A stretch of DNA of 64,000 nt from Salinimonas marina (lineage in GTDB: Bacteria > Pseudomonadota > Gammaproteobacteria > Enterobacterales > Alteromonadaceae): positions 3,160,501 to 3,224,500 of the forward strand of contig NZ_CP064795.1 in NCBI RefSeq assembly GCF_015644725.1, given 5' to 3'. The notes below the pieces were generated by a model that saw only the letters and a list, made by a program, of their open reading frames with translations, did not search any database and was not told the origin of the DNA. The position numbers were made by a program, and so were the translations under genes. Positions 7,841 through 18,628 of the stretch are shown in pieces (within the stretch, counting starts at the first letter, position 1; every line of letters begins with the position of its first letter).

Positions 7841-8590
7841 TTAGCGGGCGGTATAGCCTCCATCAATCACCTGCAAACTACCGGTGATAAAACGGGCTTT
7901 GTCACTGGCCAGAAAATACACCAGCTCGGCTACTTCTTCCGGCTGCCCCAGGCGCCCCAGCGGTTGTTCGGCGGCCTCGCTCGCATGCACCTCGGCGGCA
8001 TCAGCACCTGAGCTTTCGACATAGCGGTTTATCGCATTGTGGTACAGAGGGGTTTCAATGGTGCCCGGACAAACGGCGTTCGCGCGAATGTTGTAGCTGG
8101 CATAATCCAGCGCGGTGGTTTTGGCCATCGAGGCCAGCGCAGCCTTGCTCATATTGTAGGCAAACGAGCCGGTCTTACCCACCAAAGACTGGTCTGAACC
8201 CATTATCACAATCGCCCCATGTTGTTGCTGCTTCATCACCGGCAGCGCATTTACGATAGCGGCATAGGCACCTTTCACATTGATGGCAAAAACCCGATCC
8301 AGATCGGCTTCGCTGGTGTCTTCAATTGTGCCGGAAAAATGGACGCCGGCATTAGACACCAATGCATCGATCCGCCCGGTGTTTTCTATCACCGCAGTCA
8401 TGGCTTGCTGCACTTGCCGAACATCCGACACATCGCACTGCTGCCAGGTGACCTGAGGCTGTGGGATGGCCGTATCTTCAATATCTAAATTGAAAACCTG
8501 GTAGCCATGTTCAGCAAATAACCGGCACACAGCCAGTCCAATACCGTGACTACCACCGGTAACGACGGCAACTAAAGAAGAGGTTGTCAT
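7841..8590 (-). CDS. SDR family oxidoreductase
   Basis: 249 residues of a classical short-chain dehydrogenase/reductase. Visible are the NAD(P)-binding TGGSHGIG near residues 11-18, NAG in VSNAGVHFSG, the catalytic YNMSK, PGTIETPLY and a C-terminal GGYTAR. An acidic residue at the end of beta-2 (NLDIED) favours NAD over NADP. ATG 8590 is chosen because GGGAG lies about 10 bases upstream and MTTSSLVAVVTGG is the normal N-terminus; an upstream in-frame start at 8653 would add an unlikely extension. It is the first gene of a two-gene operon with the lactonase-like amidohydrolase. Probably a sugar dehydrogenase, by context. Confidence 0.85.
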   Translation of the reverse strand: MTTSSLVAVVTGGSHGIGLAVCRLFAEHGYQVFNLDIEDTAIPQPQVTWQQCDVSDVRQVQQAMTAVIENTGRIDALVSNAGVHFSGTIEDTSEADLDRVFAINVKGAYAAIVNALPVMKQQQHGAIVIMGSDQSLVGKTGSFAYNMSKAALASMAKTTALDYASYNIRANAVCPGTIETPLYHNAINRYVESSGADAAEVHASEAAEQPLGRLGQPEEVAELVYFLASDKARFITGSLQVIDGGYTAR

Positions 8591-8743
8591 AGAGTTCAGG
8601 CTCCCGAATAAATAGCTAGCAGATAGCATGACCGCCCCACCCCGCAATTGCAACCTGGCCGTTGGGTTTGAAGAGGTTCGGGAAGCGGTAAGTGCAGGAT
8701 TGCGCAGGTAGCCGGTGCTGGGTTAAACGGTCAGATAATTTAA

Positions 8744-8760
8744 AGTGGGTGTCAACACTT
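8744..8760 (+). repeat. Single degenerate copy of the GTGGGTGTC repeat
   Basis: AGTGGGTGTC at 8744-8753 in a non-coding gap resembles the termini of the small element at 10914-11078. Only one half is present, so its origin is uncertain. Confidence 0.3.
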
Positions 8761-8909
8761 AGGCCCTCTACACATTGAATTTGGGATTTTTAGCTCTCAA
8801 GTCTTTTTTGTTGGGGATAGCCTTTGACTTATACCAGACGAGCAACAGGTGGTTGGTAATGATTCAAAACCATCATTCATTCACGATCGCATAGTCATTA
8901 TCGTTAAGC

Positions 8910-9707
8910 ATGCAGGAAACAGTTTTGCGGATTCTCGCTTTTTCAGACATACACAACAAAACCGAGCCAGTACAACGATTGGTGGCCATCGTTAATGCCA
9001 AAGATTATGACTGCGTGCTGGTAGCGGGCGATATCGGCTCCAAAGCCTTCAGTGAGATTATGGGAATTTTAGATACTCTGAACTTACCGGTTTATTATGT
9101 GCTGGGAAACTGGGACAGCAAGGTTGATTATCACCATAGCACCGCCGACAACGGTATCCATTTACACGGAAACCTTATTGAACTGAATGGCTATTGGTTA
9201 ACAGGTTTCAGTGGCTGCCCTAGCCACTGGGGCAATAACCCTTTTGCTATCCATTTGACCCGCGAGCTCGAGCATAAACACCAGCACTACCTCCTTGAAA
9301 AAAACAAAAAACGACACGGCACCGCCCATAAAAACTATCTGAGCGATTTAAAGCAAACCAACAAAGAAATTTTGCATCGCAACAAACAGGCATTATTTGA
9401 AAGAATCTATGCAGATAAGCACTGTGATCCCCGTCGTACCATCATTATAACCCATGAGAAACTCACCCGGCTGGGCGACTACTCACCCACTGCACCGCTG
9501 CTGCATATGTATGGGCACATCCATACCTTTGAGCATAAAGTCTGGCAGCAGACCCATTTTGTGAATGTGTCTGCCTTAGATGGAGAGCCTTCGGTGATGG
9601 CAAAAAGAAAGGGTAACAGCACAATATCACCCGGCAACTATTGCGAGATAGAACTTAACGCTGGACAAGTACTATGTAATAAAAAGCTTCTGCCTGAGAT
9701 TGTGTAA
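8910..9707 (+). CDS. Calcineurin-like metallophosphoesterase
   Basis: 265 residues with the full metallophosphoesterase motif set: DIHNK (D-x-H), GDIGS, GNWD (in place of the usual GNHD), THEKL and GHIHTF. These bind two metals and hydrolyse phosphomono- or diesters. The region around residues 115-170 is a highly charged lysine/histidine-rich insert not typical of the minimal fold. No signal peptide, so cytoplasmic. It stands alone: 320 bases separate it from the divergent SDR gene upstream and no gene follows for 430 bases. The substrate cannot be told. Confidence 0.85.
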   Translation: MQETVLRILAFSDIHNKTEPVQRLVAIVNAKDYDCVLVAGDIGSKAFSEIMGILDTLNLPVYYVLGNWDSKVDYHHSTADNGIHLHGNLIELNGYWLTGFSGCPSHWGNNPFAIHLTRELEHKHQHYLLEKNKKRHGTAHKNYLSDLKQTNKEILHRNKQALFERIYADKHCDPRRTIIITHEKLTRLGDYSPTAPLLHMYGHIHTFEHKVWQQTHFVNVSALDGEPSVMAKRKGNSTISPGNYCEIELNAGQVLCNKKLLPEIV

Positions 9708-10142
9708 TAACAAGGATCTGGATTTAGCATGGCGCTGCGGTAACCCGATGCTCTTAGATTGTTTGACACAAACCCGTCACCTCAATAAAAACACTGTCTA
9801 CCGACCAGTCAATTCTGCAGTGCTTGCCCTTAACTGAGAAATATAAAATCCTAACGGATGGAGAAATAAAACATCAAAAAATGGTCCGTGTTTATTTTTA
9901 CTTTTCTATTTTTCCCACCTTTGAAATCCTCTTTGAGCAGCATTTATTCAACTTTTGTCTATGTCCAGAATCTTTACATTATTCGGATAAAAACCAATGT
10001 ATTTTTAATGTATGAAATCCAAGCCATTGAAAGTGCTTATATATATATTTATGGCCCAGTCTATGCCTTAGCTGAATAGAGTGCACTCAAATAAACATCC
10101 ACCAACTGGCTCAATATAATTTTTAAAAAAAGGATTAACGCG
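9708..10142. other. Gene-free AT-rich interval
   Basis: About 435 bases between the phosphoesterase and the PEP-CTERM gene. Only short, atypical reading frames occur. It probably contains the promoter of the downstream gene (AT-rich with TATATATATTTATGG near 10038), but no operator or terminator stands out. Confidence 0.4.
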
Positions 10143-10811
10143 ATGAAATTCACAAGTGTAATTTCAACTATGGCGGCTTCCTGGTTACTTATTTCCGGAA
10201 CATGCCAAGCAGCGCTTATTACCGAAGACTTTGATGACGGCTTAGCCCAGGGATGGACACTCACAGGATTGTGGCATGTTACGGACAACAACCCCAATGG
10301 CAGTGCAGGCGCACTGGGGTATGTAAAGGATGAAACTGCCGGGACTACCCTTAATGGTAATTTTAACACCGGTAGTGCTAATAGCGGGACCGCCACCAGC
10401 GGCGCATTACAATGTGCTAACCCGGGGAATCAGGGCTGTAGTCTTAGCTTCGATAGTCTCGATGGCTCAGAAGCCTCCATCTGGGATATCCTTGATGTTT
10501 TTCTAATTCAAAACAGTGTTGCGACGCAGATTTTGGCTAACAATGGTGGTGCCGCCTTCAATGATAATATGTATCGCACCTCGGTGTTTAACATAGCGGA
10601 CTTTTTAGCCAGCAACGATCCGTTTCAGGTAGAGTTTTCCTTCGACACGGGAGACGCGATATTAAATAACTTCCCCGGTCCCCGTGTTGATAACTTTGCA
10701 CTGCAAACCAGCAACGCTAATATCCCAGAGCCTGCCACGATGGCACTGATAACCTTAGGTTTAATGGCACTATCGACTCGCAAATATCGCCAGACTATCG
10801 TATTAAAATAA
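10143..10811 (+). CDS. PEP-CTERM sorting domain protein
   Basis: 222 residues with a signal peptide (about 1-23, ending SGTCQA) and a C-terminal tripartite sorting signal: IPEPATM, a hydrophobic helix ITLGLMALS, then basic RKYRQ. This is the PEP-CTERM signal recognised by an exosortase, which processes exported, often exopolysaccharide-associated proteins. The middle is rich in Asn, Gly, Ser and Asp with EDFDDGLAQGWTL near the start of the mature protein, resembling a carbohydrate-binding-like beta sandwich; that is inference. AAAAGGATTAAC precedes the ATG. No exosortase gene is in the window. Confidence 0.9.
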   Translation: MKFTSVISTMAASWLLISGTCQAALITEDFDDGLAQGWTLTGLWHVTDNNPNGSAGALGYVKDETAGTTLNGNFNTGSANSGTATSGALQCANPGNQGCSLSFDSLDGSEASIWDILDVFLIQNSVATQILANNGGAAFNDNMYRTSVFNIADFLASNDPFQVEFSFDTGDAILNNFPGPRVDNFALQTSNANIPEPATMALITLGLMALSTRKYRQTIVLK

Positions 10812-10913
10812 TCCTTGCTGGCATTGGTCTGAAGCGCTGCATTTTTAATGCGGTGCTTTTCGCGTCGGGTAAATCCCGGCGTATTTGCTGAAGATAAACA
10901 AGCACCTTTATAG

Positions 10914-11078
10914 TGGACACCCACCTCTTAGATAAACCCAACACCCCGTCATCTCCAGCTCTGTAGGCTGATGACACACAATCCAAATTCCTTAGAACAG
11001 CCCCCTGAGTTTGTGCTTTTTATTCGATGCAAAAGAGTTTTTAGACAGACCAACCTTGGGTAAGAAGGTGGGTGTCCA
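10914..11078. mobile_element. Small terminal-inverted-repeat element (MITE-like)
   Basis: A 165-bp stretch begins TGGACACCCACCTCTTA and ends TAAGAAGGTGGGTGTCCA, giving imperfect terminal inverted repeats of about 17 bp. It has no coding capacity. A related half-site lies just beyond it at 11101-11121. The termini recall non-autonomous elements mobilised by a transposase elsewhere, but no target duplication was recognised. Confidence 0.5.
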
Positions 11079-11100
11079 TGTTTTTTCTTTCACTGGCCCT

Positions 11101-11121
11101 GGGTAAAAAAGTGAGTGTCCA
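11101..11121 (+). repeat. Extra copy of the element's terminal repeat
   Basis: GGGTAAAAAAGTGAGTGTCCA is a degenerate direct copy of the right end of the 10914-11078 element (GGGTAAGAAGGTGGGTGTCCA), and the flanking T-rich sequence is also similar. This suggests nested or partially duplicated insertions. Confidence 0.5.
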
Positions 11122-11329
11122 TATTTTTCTCATATGTTTCTATCTCATCATTTTGGGCTGGCTGCACTTTGCTGGGGCTGTCATGGTTGGGCCTCACTAC
11201 CACAACTGGTTTCTTCACGATTTGTCACATTAAGCTTTTTACAAAACGCTAACACGAGGCTTGGCGAGGCGTATTTTCTGCGTATAATCACAAATTCAAA
11301 CACCCGTTTAAATTTATCAGGAGTGGGCT

Positions 11330-13089
11330 ATGCCTCAGTATCAGGCACCATTAGCAGACTATCAGTTTCTTTTGAAAGACTGGCTGTCGCTGGATTCACA
11401 TTATCAGTCTCTGGGCGTTACCGATTTTGACTTTGAACTGGCCAGTGAGGTTATGGCCCAAGGGGCAAAGTTTGCCGAAGATGTACTGGCGCCGTTAAAC
11501 CGCCCCGGCGACGAGCAGGGCTGTACGCTAAAAGATGGCCAGGTTACCACCCCGGATGGTTTTGCCCAGGCGTATCATGAATACATTGCCAATGGCTGGA
11601 ACAGCATGCTGGGAAGCGCTGAGTATGATGGTCAGGAGCTGCCCTATTCGATGGCGGTGCCGGTGCACGAAATGTTGCATTCGGCCAATTTAAGCTGGCG
11701 TTTAACCAGCATGCTGACCGAAAGCGCAGTACTGGCGGTGACCCGGCATGCCACCCAGCAGCTTAAAGATACCTATCTGGCTAAAATGATCAGCGGTGAA
11801 TGGACCGGCACCATGAATCTTACCGAGCCCCAGGCGGGCACTGACCTGGCATTGCTGTCTACCAAAGCCGAGCCACAGAACGATGGCAGTTATAAAGTCA
11901 CCGGCAACAAAATCTTTATTACCGGTGGTGATCACGAATGGACCAGCAATATCGTGCATATGGTGCTGGCCCGCACGCCCGATGCACCGGCGGGGGTAAA
12001 AGGCATCAGTTTATTCCTGGTACCTAAATTTTTACCCGATGCCCAGGGCGAGCCGGGCGAAACCAATGCCGTCTCGGTTGGCAGTATTGAACACAAAATG
12101 GGCATTAAAGGCAGCCCTACTTGTGTGATGAATTACGATGGAGCCACCGGCTGGCTGGTCGGCGAAGAAAACCAGGGCCTGGCCTGCATGTTCACCATGA
12201 TGAACGATGCCCGCTTTCAGGTAGGACTGGAAGGGCTTGGCGCCAGCGAAGCCTCATTTCAGGGGCCCTTGCCTATGCCCGCGAACGGGTGCAGTCCCGC
12301 GCTCCTCAGGGCGTTCAATGCCCGAATGAAAAAGCTGATCCGATTGTGTTTCAGCCTGATGTGGCGCGCATGCTCCTTACCCAAAAAGCCCTGACAGAAG
12401 GCTGTCGGGCGTTGTCGGTACTTTATTCGGGGTATATGGATGCCGAACGCTTTGGCGAGGGGGAGCAAAAAAACACCGCTTCACAGGTACTGCAATTTTT
12501 AACGCCGATATGCAAAGCGTTTATGACCGATATGGGGCTAGAATCAACCAGTTTGGGCGTGCAGGTGTTTGGTGGCCATGGCTACATTCGCGAATGGGGC
12601 ATGGAACAACTTATGCGCGATGTGCGTATTGCCCAGTTGTATGAGGGCACCAATGGCATTCAGGCGCTGGATTTGATTGGCCGTAAGCTGACTCGCAATA
12701 AAGGCCAGATGATGGAGGTCACTTTTAACGAGCTGAGCAAAAGGGTCGACGCGATGACCGATACCACCGCGCAATCCCAGGCCAAAGCACTGCTAAACGA
12801 CTGGCGGGCCACCTCGGCTGACTGTCTGGGCATGGCCCCGGAAGATGTGGCCAGTGCCGCCTGTGACTATCTGGCGTACACCGCATATTCTTTGTTGGGC
12901 GTGCTGTGGTACAGCATGGCCGATGCTGCTGCACAAAGCGATAACACCACCCTGGCCAGTGCTAAACAAAAAACCTGTGATTTCTACCAGGCCCGGATAC
13001 TGCCGCGTCGCGATGCTCATAAAGTTGCGATGCAGGCCGGAGCCCAATCGGTATTAAGCGTCAGCGGCAGTGAGTTTGATTACCTCTGA
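11330..13089 (+). pseudogene. Acyl-CoA dehydrogenase (large C-terminal-domain type), one frameshift
   Basis: About 586 residues once one base is restored; the usual size for FadE-like acyl-CoA dehydrogenases with an extra C-terminal domain, which oxidise acyl-CoA to trans-2-enoyl-CoA with FAD. Seen are NLTEPQAGTDLALL (FAD and substrate loop), KIFITGGDHEW, IKGSPTC, then after the break LAYARERVQSRAP and the C-terminal catalytic segment LYEGTNGIQALDL. The frame breaks at GGGGCCC 12262-12268, where one more G reads FQGALAYARER. Both halves are otherwise intact, so assembly error is a live alternative. The start ATG 11330 follows CAGGAGTGGGCT. It stands alone, followed by a terminator. Confidence 0.9.
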
Positions 13090-13120
13090 CCCTTTATTAG
13101 TCTGATTCCCCTGCGAACGA

Positions 13121-13155
13121 AAAGCCCGCTTCAGAACCATGAAGCGGGCTTTTTT
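13121..13155 (+). terminator. Rho-independent terminator
   Basis: AAGCCCGCTTC and GAAGCGGGCTT form an 11-bp stem with an 8-base loop, followed by a T run. It ends the acyl-CoA dehydrogenase transcript and, with As on the other side, may also serve the convergent nuclease gene. Confidence 0.85.
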
Positions 13156-13227
13156 AATGGTGTAGTTGGTAGTAAAACCTCGGAGTTGGCGCCGGGTAAA
13201 CCCGCACCAACCCCGGACTATAGCAAC

Positions 13228-16200
13228 TTACCGGCTTCCCCACAGGCTTAAGCGGCTTTCCCGGCCCCTGCGGACTGGCTTTTCACCGGTAGAACAGCCT
13301 GGACGGGTACACAATTTACGCATAGCCGCCACATCCCGGGTGTTGATCCGGCCGTCCCCATTGATGTCGAAACTGGCATCTACCGGCAAGCCACGAATTA
13401 ACGCAAACAACAAGCCGATACTGTCGCGCATATCCACATCACCATCGCCATCCCAATCACCGATGAGGGCAAACCGATAGGTTGCCAATACCGGATCATG
13501 ATCCGATGCCCGATAGCGTAAGGTGTTTAACCAGCTTTCAGGCTTTCTTTCTTCGTTATAGTCGAAGCCGGGTATTTCGTCCGCATTAATGTGCCAGATG
13601 GTGGCGTCCACCAGCAGTTCGGTCATCGCCGGGTTAGCCAGCTGATAATCCAGTGTGCCCAGTTCACCTTTAAAGGTATAGCTGTAAGCCGTGTCTTGCT
13701 TAGAGGCGGCTACCGTATTAGTAAAACCAGCATCGGTGAGATACACGATAGGATCTTCTTTGGCATAGGCGTTCAGGTCTCCCAGCACCACGGTCGGCGT
13801 ATCTTCGTACGTTGAACCTAGCCATGCACTTAAGGCAATGGCCGCCCGCGTACGGGTAAGATTACAGTTACCCGCCAGGGTATCTTCACCGGCTTCACGA
13901 CACGCACTGCCTTTAGATTTGAAGTGATTCACATCCACCACAAAGGTATTACCTGTGGCTTTAAATCGAAATTCCTGGGTCAGCGAGGGGCGATTATTAA
14001 AAGCAAACAGCGGGCCGTTATCATCCCGGATGCTATTCTCGGCAGTTAAAATCTGTGCTGCCCCTACGGTAGCTACCTTGTCGGCGCGATACAGTAACCC
14101 CGAGGCAATAGCATCACTGCCAATGGTGGGTGTGCCGGCATCGACATAAGCATAACGATTATCACCGGCGGACCGATTAAGTGCCTCGGTCAACTGAGCA
14201 ATGCTACTTAATGGTCCAAAACCGTCATTTTCCAGCTCCATCAATCCGATAATATCGGCATCCATGGCCGCTATAGCCGCGACAATTTTGGCTTGTTGAC
14301 GCTCATATTCACTAAAGGTATCGGCACCACGCGACGTCGGGAACCCCTGGCCCTGGCCATCACCATTAAACAGATTCAGCACATTGAAACTGGCAATAGT
14401 TAAGTTGCCCTCTTCAAGCTCGGGTGAGTCTGTACGAGAATTTTGCGTCGCAACCTCAACACTGCTGCTTGGCTGAATTCTGAAATTGCCAAACCCATAA
14501 TCCAGCGCACCGGTCACCGCGAGCACTTTATCGCCCAGCCGAACAGGGTTGTGTGGCATTACTCCGCCAGCAAGTAACAGGTCGCTGGGGACAAAACCGC
14601 TACTGCTATTGTCATCGATTAACAGAACATCCAGCGTATTACTTTCGGCAAGATCTTCGGCTTGCTGAGTCCCTGCCCGAACAACTGGGTCGGCGTGAAT
14701 AGTCGCTCAGAGCCAACCTGGATTTCACCATACTTGCCATACGAGTACACATTATTGACCAGCCAATCTGACTGATTGGTCACCATCATCCCTTCATAGG
14801 CTTCAAACTCACCTGCAAATGCTTGCGGTAAATTAAGCACCACCGGGGTCACCGAGCTACTGGCATTTGCACAAACCAAAGGGTCACCCTGCGCCACCAG
14901 CTGGGTACGGCCGTAAGACTCTTCCACCACACCTTTAAGCCTGACGACATCGCCCACCATTAATTCCCCGGTATTACCAGCCACAAAAACCCCTTCCGAG
15001 GTATTGTCATTACTATCATAGTCGGCACTTTCTTCCTGCATGAAGAAACCTGACAGGCCAGGGGTTACATGAGAAACCACGGCCTCGATGATGACACTTT
15101 CTCCGGTCCGCGGAGAACTAAAACCGTCGCCCTGGACCTCGTGAATAAACACCGCATCTTCATAACATGCGCCCAGCTCATTGCTGCCACCCCCGTTACC
15201 GCCGCCATTGTGGTAACGGCCCAGGTCGTCGAAGGTATTTTGCGCAAAGCCATTCCATTCGGTAGCCGGGTCAAAGCTGTCATAGGCATTGTCATCCCCG
15301 ATGGAGATGCCGTCCTGGCGGCGCAGAGTACGGTTTTTGGTAGAGGTGTCGCCACTTCCCCAATTACTGCGCACACCAATTTGCCCAATAGCGTCAACAA
15401 TGTTGTTTTTTAGCCAGAGCACCACCGCATCGTCACCATTAAAACTAATCGCCCCGGTTACGGTGTCGGCTTCAGCCAGAATGGCGTTATCTGCCTGATT
15501 GTTGGCTATCACAAAAACCTCACCCGGGCTTAATGTGCCGCTCAAACTAATCAAATCATTAGGGGTGGTGTTGCCATTGGCGAAAATCTGAATGCTGTAG
15601 TCGGCCAGCGCCACATCGGTACCGCCCAGATTCACCAACTCCAGGGCTTTGTTGTAGCCACTGCCTTCAATATATTCTGAGAAAAATAACGTGGCCGGGG
15701 TCAGGCTGAATGTGCCCACCGGGATGGGAATAGTGGCCGTGGCATTGGTGGTTTGATTATTAAGCGTGTCGACACCGGGCACATTCCACTGGGCCACATC
15801 AAAGGTTGCCGACGCTGCACCGCCGGTACGATAGGCAAAACTGTTGGTGTATTCCCAGGCTTCACCGTTACCATCGGTATTGATATCGCCATAGGTATCC
15901 ACCACCGCGTCATCACAAAATACTTCGATGGCATCATCCCCGTTGATGCTCATGGCACCTGAGGTGTAATCCGGAGCAAAGCCAAAAAAGCTCAGGAATT
16001 TGTCATTCTCACTGGCCAAATACAGGTAGTCGCCGGCACTGGCACTTACGGCATCAAAGGTAAATTCCTGACCATCAGAACCGCCACCATTGTTGGCAGA
16101 GCCCACCCCACAAATACTCAAATCATCGATATCGCGGGTTACCAGCAGTTCAATCCCTTTGGGTACGCCGCCGCGCAAGGTAGCATCAAATACAGCAGTG

Positions 16201-17645
16201 AGCATGATGGGGGCAGCCGGACTTTGTGGCTGCAGTTCAGGCTCGACCGGAGCCGGAGCGCTGTTGTCACAGGCCTGATCCGAATACAGCAACGACACCC
16301 ATTCCGGGTGGTCCACAAAAGGGTTGCGGTTGCCCTGATACTCGTAAATACGATCTGCGCGTGCTGACTCGCTGGCATCCACCGGGTCATTTTCGTGCCA
16401 TTGCAACAAAGTACATAGCTTGCCCAGTTCCGCATCACCGCCGGCGGTAAGATAATTGACCAATCTCAGGTCCGGGGTAACATCCGTGTTGCCTTCATAA
16501 CGCACATCCATGTACATCATCATCCGGGCGACATCGCCTTTTATCGCGTCGCGCGGTTCAAAAGAATCGCCATCGACCCTGTTTTCAGGCGCTTCGGCCA
16601 GAGGGGCATCACTGTAATCAAAATCCAGACTGCCGCGACTGCTGTTCACCGAAATATCGGTGGCGCGAAGATGCTGAATATCGGTGTAGGCTTCGTTGTT
16701 GCGCTCTGAAAAACCATGACTTTTAGGCCAGCTATGTTCACGATTCCAGTTATCCGGGTTGGACGAGGCGGTCCCTGAGCCATTGCTGCTCTTGGCAATA
16801 GAGCGATTTGAGTAGAACAAAATGACATTGTTGTTATTGGCCGGATCTTCGTCGGTCTCGGTCAGCGCTGTCCATACTTCATCGTAGGTCAGCTGACGAT
16901 GACCGTTAGCCAGAGTTTCACTTAAGCGCTGACGGACAATGGCGCTGTCACTGCCGGCATTAATTTCAGCCTGGACCGCGGCGTAATAGCTGGCGGGGTC
17001 AAAATCACTGGCCGCAGCAACTTTGTCCAGGTCCGGACAATTGGTGCATACGCCGGCCAGGCTGCCCTCCTCACCGCCACCGCTGTCATCCGGGCTAAAG
17101 GTGTGCTCACCTAACCCGCTGAAATCATCCTTGGCCAGTCCACGGTATTGCGCAGCGGGGTTAAAGGGGTCATCGGGATTGGTATCGCCCTGGCTGACGG
17201 TTTCCAATCGAATCAGGGAGTTATCTTTGGTACTGGTTAGCCCGGTGCCCCATTCAGAGCCTGGATCAACGCCTTTTTGGCCTAGGCTGTCCACCACTGT
17301 GGTGCTTCGGCTTAACACAATGGCATCGTTACCATTGAAAAAGTTCTGGCCGCTTAGCTGATTGGCTAAACCGGTAATGGCACTACTTGCATTCTGGCTG
17401 GCTACCACATAGGTAGCGCCGGGGTTGATACTGCCGGTCAAATCAATAACGGTACTGGCTGAAGTATTGCCATTGGAATAAAAAGAAAGGGTATAGTCTT
17501 TTAAGTCCACGGAGTTGCCGGAGGTGTTATACAGTTCAATCGCTTTATTATTACTGCTGCCCTCAATGTACTGTGAGATTAATACATCGGCGTTGGTAGC
17601 CGCAGACACACACAATGCCAGAGGAAGCAGAGCTATGATTTTCAT
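13228..17645 (-). pseudogene. Giant secreted nuclease: LTD + endonuclease I + ExeM/NucH, one frameshift
   Basis: About 1472 residues after restoring one base. Signal peptide at 1-19, lamin-tail domain (LISQYIEGSSNNKAIELYN), endonuclease I domain around 205-440 with NREHSWPKSHGF and DIQHLRATD, two further lamin-tail domains (one with FFSEYIEGSGYNKALEL), an ExeM-type segment around 820-1000, an endonuclease/exonuclease/phosphatase domain (MELEND, NHFKSKG, GDLNAY, SDHDPV), and two dockerin-like EF-hands (DWDGDGDVD, FDINGDGRIN). It should degrade extracellular DNA. The frame breaks near 14660-14667, where one extra base reads SQAEDLAESN and continues to the conserved part. No C-terminal membrane anchor is seen. 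Two complete nuclease domains in one chain is unusual. Confidence 0.85.
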
Positions 17646-17920
17646 GGTGCAATTCCTGTTTGTTTTTAAAAACTGTCCAATTGTTCAGGTAGGGTACGAA
17701 AGCTATGCTACAGAAAAGTGACAATTTTTCGACAATTTATGACAACTTTTTGACCAACTGCTAACCAAGCCAACAAAATCGTTGGATGGGGCTGGTTTTG
17801 ACGTGAATAAAAAACAGGAAGTAAATAAAAGGCAGGAATGGCAGAGGAAATGGCCGACGTTAAAAAAACAGTGACGAGATAAAACGCCGGCCGGTTAAAA
17901 AAATAAAAAACCTTACATCA

Positions 17921-18436
17921 TTAGTTGGCGGCGGTTTGCTCTAATGTTTTATCAAACCAGTCTTTGATCATTGCTTTTTCGTAGCTCAGGTTTCGATACC
18001 GGCGATTGGTGCGCACACCACGATCCATAAAGGCCATATCTTTAAGTTTAACCTGGGCATCTTGCAAGGTATTGCCCGCCCCATCGGTCAACGTGTACGA
18101 AAAACTGATGCGTGGAATATAAACTGATTTTACCAGCCGTACATCTGTGCCACCCATCCCGCCAAGAAAGCTGGAAGGCCAGACTTGGCCAGCAAGATCC
18201 AAGTCCGTCACGGTCATGGTCAGCACCTGTTCTGCAGGCAGTTGTTCTGCCAGCTTGGTGAAATACTTCTCAAAATCAGCAAAAATCATTTTCCGAAAAG
18301 ACTGACGAGACTGATTAGAGGGCTGGATATCCCGATACGAATCAGGATCCTGCCAGGTCACATTGACCTGCGCTGCGCTTGCCGGTCCACCAATAAGACC
18401 GCTGGTAAGCGCCAACACTGCAAAAGATTTGTACAT
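17921..18436 (-). CDS. DUF3016 family exported protein
   Basis: 171 residues with a clear signal peptide (MYKSFAVLALTSGLIGGPASA) and a mature start AQVNVTWQDPDSYRDI, typical of DUF3016 proteins of Alteromonadales and related groups. The body has FADFEKYFTKLAEQLPAEQVL, VTDLDLAG and a C-terminal MKDMAF-like region ending in a basic RRYRNLSYEKAM segment. Periplasmic; function unknown for the family. ATG 18436 is preferred because GGGGGC lies close upstream and gives a proper signal peptide; a start at 18472 would add 12 residues. Monocistronic. Confidence 0.75.
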   Translation of the reverse strand: MYKSFAVLALTSGLIGGPASAAQVNVTWQDPDSYRDIQPSNQSRQSFRKMIFADFEKYFTKLAEQLPAEQVLTMTVTDLDLAGQVWPSSFLGGMGGTDVRLVKSVYIPRISFSYTLTDGAGNTLQDAQVKLKDMAFMDRGVRTNRRYRNLSYEKAMIKDWFDKTLEQTAAN

Positions 18437-18628
18437 AATAGCCCCCACTGGGAATACTAAGAAAAAATACACAGTATTAAGAGTCTACAGGCGGCCGCCA
18501 AGTTCAGTTTATTACCTTTATTTAATCACCTGAGCCTTTAGTAAGAATATGCCGCACCGCGTATCTTTGTGTCGGTCTTACCATAATGGCTTAAGCCTGA
18601 ATGAAAACTGAATAGCTCATCGACGTTA

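Noticed and set aside
11134..11430. A 98-residue open frame overlapping the acyl-CoA dehydrogenase start.
   Set aside because: It crosses the repeat region and the start of the true gene in another frame, without coding features.
15065..15413. Opposing open frames of over 110 residues within the nuclease gene.
   Set aside because: Shadows of the true frame; no initiation signals and composition not protein-like.
13228..17645. Two separate nuclease genes, one starting MPHNPVRLGD.
   Set aside because: The second piece lacks a start region and signal peptide; adding one base joins both halves in the usual ExeM order.
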